Source: Patescibacteria group bacterium
GTDB taxonomy: Bacteria > Patescibacteriota > Minisyncoccia > Minisyncoccales > CG1-02-41-26
Reading direction: 5' to 3'
Assembly (NCBI GenBank): GCA_018830365.1
Contig: JAHJSK010000044.1
Coordinates: 1 to 8,647, forward strand
Length of the DNA stretch: 8,647 nt
Shown: one piece after another, positions 6,141-8,647 of the stretch
Position numbering within the stretch: the first letter of the stretch is position 1
Layout of the letters: every line of letters starts with the position of its first letter
Notes under the pieces: model-generated
The model's database searches: none
Told to the model about the DNA's origin: nothing
Seen by the model: only the letters and a program-made list of their open reading frames with translations
Position numbers and translations under genes: made by a program

Positions 6141-6611
6141 ATGAGAAAACGATCTTGGACAGAAAATCAATTAATACAAGCAGTCAAAGGTTCGTCTATC
6201 TATAGGCAAGTTTTAGCTAAATTGAAATTACGTGAAGCAGGGGGAAATTATGAGCAAATTAAAAAATATATAAAAGAATATAAATTAAATGTCAAGCATT
6301 TTAAAGGTAGAACTTGGAATAAAGGATTAAAAGGTATTGGTAAGCCGCGCATACCTTTGGAAAAAATTTTAGTGAAAAATAATTATTTTCAAAGTTTCAA
6401 ATTAAAGAAAAGATTATTTACGGCAAACTTGAAGCCTCGATATTGTGAAAAATGTCATTGGGCAGAACAAACTTCCGATGGTTATTTGCCTCTTGAGTTA
6501 GATCATATTAATGGAGATAGGCATGATAATCGTTTAGAAAATTTAAGAATTTTGTGTCCAAATTGTCATAGTTTAACAAAAAATCACAGAGGTCGTAAAA
6601 ATAAAAAATAG
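6141..6611 (+). CDS. HNH endonuclease, homing-type
   Basis: A 156-aa basic protein with a C-terminal HNH nuclease domain. C102/C105 (YCEKC) and C139/C142 (CPNC) form a zinc-binding pair. LDHINGD (120-126) carries the catalytic DH. N134 and H143 supply the remaining HNH-type residues. The N-terminal part (SWTENQLIQAV at 5-15, a VLAKLKLREAGGNY stretch, then HFKGRTWNKG at 53-62) resembles the DNA-binding region that precedes many free-standing phage-type and homing HNH nucleases. The domain is known for site-specific DNA cleavage; the target here is inferred to be tRNA-Leu DNA. ATG 6141 is chosen from the promoter position and because the family-like sequence starts here. The frame is open back to TTG 6066, but those codons read through the tRNA fragment. 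ATG 6111 is in frame but lies in the promoter spacer. The stop is 4 nt before the intact tRNA-Leu. Confidence 0.85.
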   Translation: MRKRSWTENQLIQAVKGSSIYRQVLAKLKLREAGGNYEQIKKYIKEYKLNVKHFKGRTWNKGLKGIGKPRIPLEKILVKNNYFQSFKLKKRLFTANLKPRYCEKCHWAEQTSDGYLPLELDHINGDRHDNRLENLRILCPNCHSLTKNHRGRKNKK

Positions 6612-6615
6612 AAAT

Positions 6616-6698
6616 GCCCGGGTGGTGAAATGGTATACACGCAACACTTAAAATGTTGTGGGATTTTTCCCATGCGGGTTCAAGTCCCGCCTCGGGCA
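6616..6698 (+). tRNA. tRNA-Leu (anticodon UAA)
   Basis: A complete class II tRNA. Acceptor GCCCGGG (6616-6622) pairs with CTCGGGC (6691-6697) with one G-U pair at 6:67. The D-stem is GTG/CAC. The anticodon stem is CAACA/TGTTG with loop CTTAAAA, which puts anticodon TAA at 6649-6651. A long variable arm with GGGA/TCCC follows. The T-arm is GCGGG/CCCGC around TTCAAGT. The discriminator is A and the 3' CCA is not encoded. The first 25 nt appear to be supplied by the HNH insertion unit. It may be transcribed from the infB or HNH transcript; no clear promoter of its own is seen. Confidence 0.95.
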
Positions 6699-6700
6699 CA

Positions 6701-6727
6701 TAAAATTTTCGTTTCGCTCAAATTTTA
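6701..6727. repeat. AT-rich inverted repeat after tRNA-Leu
   Basis: TAAAATTT (6701-6708) and AAATTTTA (6720-6727) form an 8-bp perfect stem around an 11-nt loop, 2 bp after the tRNA. It may stop or process the tRNA transcript, but no T run follows. The next 90 bp show only a small TAACG/CGTTA hairpin (6745-6757). Confidence 0.4.
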
Positions 6728-6816
6728 AATAGTTAGTTGTTAGATAACGATACGTTACGGTTAGGTAAAACATTGCGGGCAGGCAAAAAGGTTCGCCCCG
6801 AAAAAATTTAAGCGGC

Positions 6817-6848
6817 AAACTGCTAGAGGCCCGACCTCTGGCAGTTTT
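6817..6848. terminator. Hairpin terminator between tRNA-Leu and the convergent helicase gene
   Basis: AAACTGCTAGAGG (6817-6829) pairs with CCTCTGGCAGTTT (6835-6847) over 13 bp with one T-G pair and loop CCCGA. TTTT follows on the plus strand. On the minus strand the T run lies about 13 nt further on, so termination of the helicase transcript is less certain. It contains GACCTCTGGC, shared with the terminator at 2167-2189. Confidence 0.75.
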
Positions 6849-6865
6849 GATTATACCGACCACAA

Positions 6866-8194
6866 CTAGTTTTTTTCGCGTGGATGAAAATACCTTTGAT
6901 TTTTACCGAAATCATTTCCGCGCGAATGGAATGAATCTTTGCTTCGTCTTTTTGATTTATCAAATCTGTTTACCAAGGGCTTGCCAAAACCTTTAAAAGG
7001 TTTTTTATTGAAACTTCCCGGTGTATTTATTTGAATCTCGTGGATCAAGCGACGAGACGGAAGCTCTGGAATTTTTGAAACAAGCAGTGTTTTACGAATA
7101 AGCCGCTCAATTGCCCTCACATCTCTTGCTTGATTCGGTTCCGCAAAAGAAACCGCGCGGCCAACCGCGCCTGCCCGCGCGGTGCGACCAATGCGATGGA
7201 CATAGTCCTCCGCCATTTGCGGCAAATCATAATTCAAAACAAGCTCAATGTTTGTAACATCAATTCCACGCGCCGCGATGTCTGTTGCAACAAGCACTCT
7301 ATATTTTCCAATTTTGAATCCCTCAAGCGCTTCTTTTCTTTGACTTAATGAACGATTCCCGTGTATTTCAGCAGAGCTGTGCCCTAATGCTTTTACCAAA
7401 CGAGTAATCCTTACTGCGCTATATTTTGTTCGCGCAAAAATCAAAATAGCGCCGTGGTATTCTTGAAGAATTTTTTCAAGTAGCATTGGCTTCTCATTTT
7501 TAGAAACAAAAAATAATTCCTGCGTTACATCTTTTACAGTGGTCCCGGAGCGAGCGATTTCAACTCTTATCGGAAATTTTAAATAAGTTTTGGCAATGCC
7601 GATAATTTCCTCTGGCATTGTTGCTGAAAAAAGCATTGTTTGCCGATTCACTGGCAAAACATTAAGAATCCGTTTTAATTGCGGAGCAAAACCCATATCA
7701 AGCATTCGGTCAGCTTCGTCCAAAACCAAAACACTAACTTTTTGGAGCGAAAGAGTCTTCTGCTCCATGTGGTCAATAATGCGTCCAGGAGTGCCAATGA
7801 TTGCGTGCGGATTTCGACGAAGATCGCGAATTTGCCGTCCAATTGATTCCCCGCCAATAAGAACAGCGGTTCTCAAATTAAGCGAAGCGCCGATTTTACA
7901 AAAAGCATCGTTTATTTGCAAAGCAAGCTCGCGTGTGGGAACTATTACAAGACCAAGCCCGGCTCCTTGAAGCGCGCGCTGAATTAATGGAATTCCAAAA
8001 GCAAGGGTTTTCCCGGTTCCAGTTTGCGCAATTCCCATCAGATCTTTTCCTTCAATCGCAATCGGAATTGTTTGCTCCTGAATCGGAGTTGGCGACTCAA
8101 AATGATTTTTCTTTAAAACTTCAAGTATCCCTGGCGCAATACCTAACTCATAAAAATCTTTTTTATTTTCTTTTTTATTTTCGTTTTTAGTCAT
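6866..8194 (-). CDS. DEAD-box ATP-dependent RNA helicase (RhlE-like)
   Basis: An ATP-dependent RNA unwinding enzyme of superfamily 2, likely used in RNA decay, ribosome assembly or cold adaptation. All motifs are in order: an aromatic F32 and Q-motif PTPIQ (35-39), motif I AQTGTGKT (56-63), motif Ia PTREL (86-90), GG (114-115), TPGR (135-138), motif II DEAD (159-162), motif III SAT (190-192), motif IV LIFARTK (251-257), motif V ATDIAARGID (303-312), motif VI HRIGRTAR (333-340). The last 50 residues are rich in Lys, Arg, Phe and Gly, a basic RNA-binding tail like those of RhlE-type helicases, and the first 13 residues are Lys/Asn/Glu-rich. At 442 aa it is of normal size. ATG at 8192-8194 is set by the -10 box 8 bp upstream. 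The exact subfamily cannot be fixed from sequence alone. It converges on tRNA-Leu and is its own transcription unit. Confidence 0.93.
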   Translation of the reverse strand: MTKNENKKENKKDFYELGIAPGILEVLKKNHFESPTPIQEQTIPIAIEGKDLMGIAQTGTGKTLAFGIPLIQRALQGAGLGLVIVPTRELALQINDAFCKIGASLNLRTAVLIGGESIGRQIRDLRRNPHAIIGTPGRIIDHMEQKTLSLQKVSVLVLDEADRMLDMGFAPQLKRILNVLPVNRQTMLFSATMPEEIIGIAKTYLKFPIRVEIARSGTTVKDVTQELFFVSKNEKPMLLEKILQEYHGAILIFARTKYSAVRITRLVKALGHSSAEIHGNRSLSQRKEALEGFKIGKYRVLVATDIAARGIDVTNIELVLNYDLPQMAEDYVHRIGRTARAGAVGRAVSFAEPNQARDVRAIERLIRKTLLVSKIPELPSRRLIHEIQINTPGSFNKKPFKGFGKPLVNRFDKSKRRSKDSFHSRGNDFGKNQRYFHPREKN

Positions 8195-8202
8195 TTGCTC
8201 AC

Positions 8203-8211
8203 ATTATAACA
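8203..8211 (-). promoter_or_regulatory. Extended -10 promoter of the helicase gene, leaderless type
   Basis: On the minus strand TGT-TATAAT is a perfect -10 box (8203-8208) with the TG extension (8210-8211) that can replace a -35; no good -35 is present. The expected start is near 8196, two bases before the ATG. A second TATAAT on the same strand lies at 8264-8269, without a clear -35. Confidence 0.6.
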
Positions 8212-8293
8212 GATATTGTCCCATAAAGCCATTAAAATTTTCTCTTCTCGCTCTTGTTTTGATATTATAGTTTTTGCTTTTTTTAAAAACCGA

Positions 8294-8354
8294 AACCATA
8301 ATGTATTGCCGCCATGCATAATGTATCGCCGCCAGGCGGCGATACATTATGGTT
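8294..8354. repeat. Long inverted repeat with duplicated left arm
   Basis: CATAATGTATCGCCGCC (8317-8333) is a perfect 17-bp reverse complement of 8335-8351, with a single A between. A near-identical second left arm (8297-8313, one C-to-T change) lies just upstream, and with its flanks (8294-8313) it pairs with 8335-8354 over 20 bp with one wobble. Two left arms therefore compete for one right arm. Confidence 0.85.
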
Positions 8355-8368
8355 AATGCCAAAGCAGT

Positions 8369-8396
8369 TTACGGAGGGCTGACCTCTGTAATTTTT
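8369..8396 (+). terminator. Terminator-like hairpin
   Basis: TTACGGAGG (8369-8377) pairs with CCTCTGTAA (8383-8391) over 9 bp with one G-T pair and loop GCTGA, followed by T5. It contains the GACCTCTG core (8381-8388). No plus-strand gene lies just upstream, so what it terminates is unclear. Confidence 0.5.
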
Positions 8397-8478
8397 ACCT
8401 CCGCGCAATTTTTAAAATGAATAATCCCACTGCAAGCCGTCGGAGTAAAATTTTTGAAATATAGATTATTGAAAAACT

Positions 8479-8530
8479 AAAAATCCTGTCGGCTAAAACT
8501 ACGATCGCTTGAATAACCGACAGGATTTTT
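8479..8530. repeat. Perfect 14-bp inverted repeat with 24-nt loop
   Basis: AAAAATCCTGTCGG (8479-8492) and CCGACAGGATTTTT (8517-8530) are exact reverse complements. The loop (8493-8516) contains the palindrome CGATCG. A5 on one side and T5-T6 on the other give it the shape of a bidirectional terminator, but the loop is much longer than usual. Confidence 0.8.
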
Positions 8531-8550
8531 TAATTAAATTCTGAATTATG

Positions 8551-8586
8551 TTTGCAACAAATTCTCACAACAATTTGCAACAAATT
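8551..8586. repeat. 13-bp direct repeat
   Basis: TTTGCAACAAATT occurs at 8551-8563 and again at 8574-8586, a 23-bp period. The second copy with its flank forms AATTTG/CAAATT around CAA. Confidence 0.6.
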
Positions 8587-8624
8587 AGATGTAGCGTTAA
8601 AATATTTTGGTAGAGTAAAAAAAT

Positions 8625-8641
8625 CAGAGGTCGGACCTCTG
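8625..8641. repeat. GACCTCTG hairpin at the window edge
   Basis: CAGAGG (8625-8630) pairs with CCTCTG (8636-8641) around TCGGA. TAATTT follows up to the window end. It shares GACCTCTGTAATTT with the hairpin at 8369-8396. Confidence 0.6.
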
Positions 8642-8647
8642 TAATTT

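Larger units (their letters stand above)
6093..6640 (+). mobile_element. Putative HNH endonuclease insertion unit in tRNA-Leu, carrying a replacement 5' tRNA half
   Basis: The unit lies between an orphan 5' tRNA-Leu half (6068-6092) and the point in the complete tRNA-Leu where the two copies stop matching (6640). It contains a promoter, one HNH endonuclease gene, and a 25-nt second version of the tRNA 5' half. If removed, 6092 would join 6641 and recreate a complete tRNA-Leu with a fully paired acceptor stem. No transposase, integrase, terminal inverted repeats or group I intron core are seen. Boundaries are inferred from the 25-nt imperfect direct repeat and could shift by a few bases. Confidence 0.55.
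8195..8647. other. Gene-free, palindrome-rich region at the right edge
   Basis: No credible reading frame is seen on either strand over about 450 bp. Apart from the helicase promoter it holds a 20-bp inverted repeat (8294-8354), a terminator-like hairpin (8369-8396), a loose inverted repeat TTTTTACCTCCG/CGGAGTAAAA (8392-8450), a 14-bp inverted repeat (8479-8530), a 13-bp direct repeat (8551-8586) and a hairpin at the edge (8625-8641). Confidence 0.6.

Noticed and set aside
6587..6594. A further CAGAGGTC, complement of the GACCTCTG hairpin core, near the end of the HNH gene.
   Set aside because: It is coding (HRGRK) and has no pairing arm, so it is probably chance or a fragment and is not counted in the hairpin family.
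6068..6640. Group I intron in tRNA-Leu, as in cyanobacterial tRNA-Leu(UAA).
   Set aside because: The break is after base 25, not in the anticodon loop. The downstream tRNA is complete without splicing, and no group I core elements are recognisable.
6508..6863. Minus-strand reading frames containing PEAGLEPAW and CPRRDLNPHG.
   Set aside because: They are antisense translations of tRNA-Leu, a well-known source of false protein calls.
7130..8190. Plus-strand reading frames opposite the helicase gene.
   Set aside because: They are shadows of a fully conserved DEAD-box gene on the minus strand and have no protein-like motifs.

Overview
The window is a low-GC bacterial chromosome segment carrying housekeeping genes. 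It looks like a member of the Candidate Phyla Radiation (Patescibacteria, possibly Parcubacteria-type); this is an inference. The reasons are a short IF-2 (524 aa, no N-terminal extension), no recognisable Shine-Dalgarno sequence before any start, two promoters placed so that the mRNA would be almost leaderless, a tRNA without encoded CCA, and many small hairpins and short tandem repeats between genes. UGA, UAA and UAG all behave as stops.

Layout, left to right. The 3' end of a methionine aminopeptidase gene (map) and its terminator come first. An ABC exporter (282-2041) follows, split by a -1 frameshift near 1167-1190. A 347-bp gap holds a hairpin pair with a terminator, a candidate promoter and a heptanucleotide repeat tract leading into gyrB (2389-4428). 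A 58-bp gap with a second heptamer tract leads into infB (4487-6061). Six bases after infB lies a 25-nt orphan 5' end of a tRNA-Leu gene, then an HNH endonuclease gene with its own promoter, then a complete tRNA-Leu(UAA). A hairpin terminator separates the tRNA from a DEAD-box RNA helicase gene on the minus strand (6866-8194). The last 450 bp have no gene and are packed with palindromes and repeats.

How they fit together. gyrB and infB are probably co-transcribed and, before the insertion, were probably followed directly by tRNA-Leu. The HNH unit (about 548 bp) appears to have entered the tRNA gene after tRNA position 25 while supplying a substitute 5' half, so the tRNA stayed intact. The orphan half still pairs better with the resident 3' acceptor strand than the substitute does, which supports this reading. 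This unit is the most interesting thing in the window. The second theme is regulatory: G-free heptamer-repeat leaders before gyrB and infB, leaderless-type promoters before the HNH and helicase genes, and a recurring hairpin family built on GACCTCTG.
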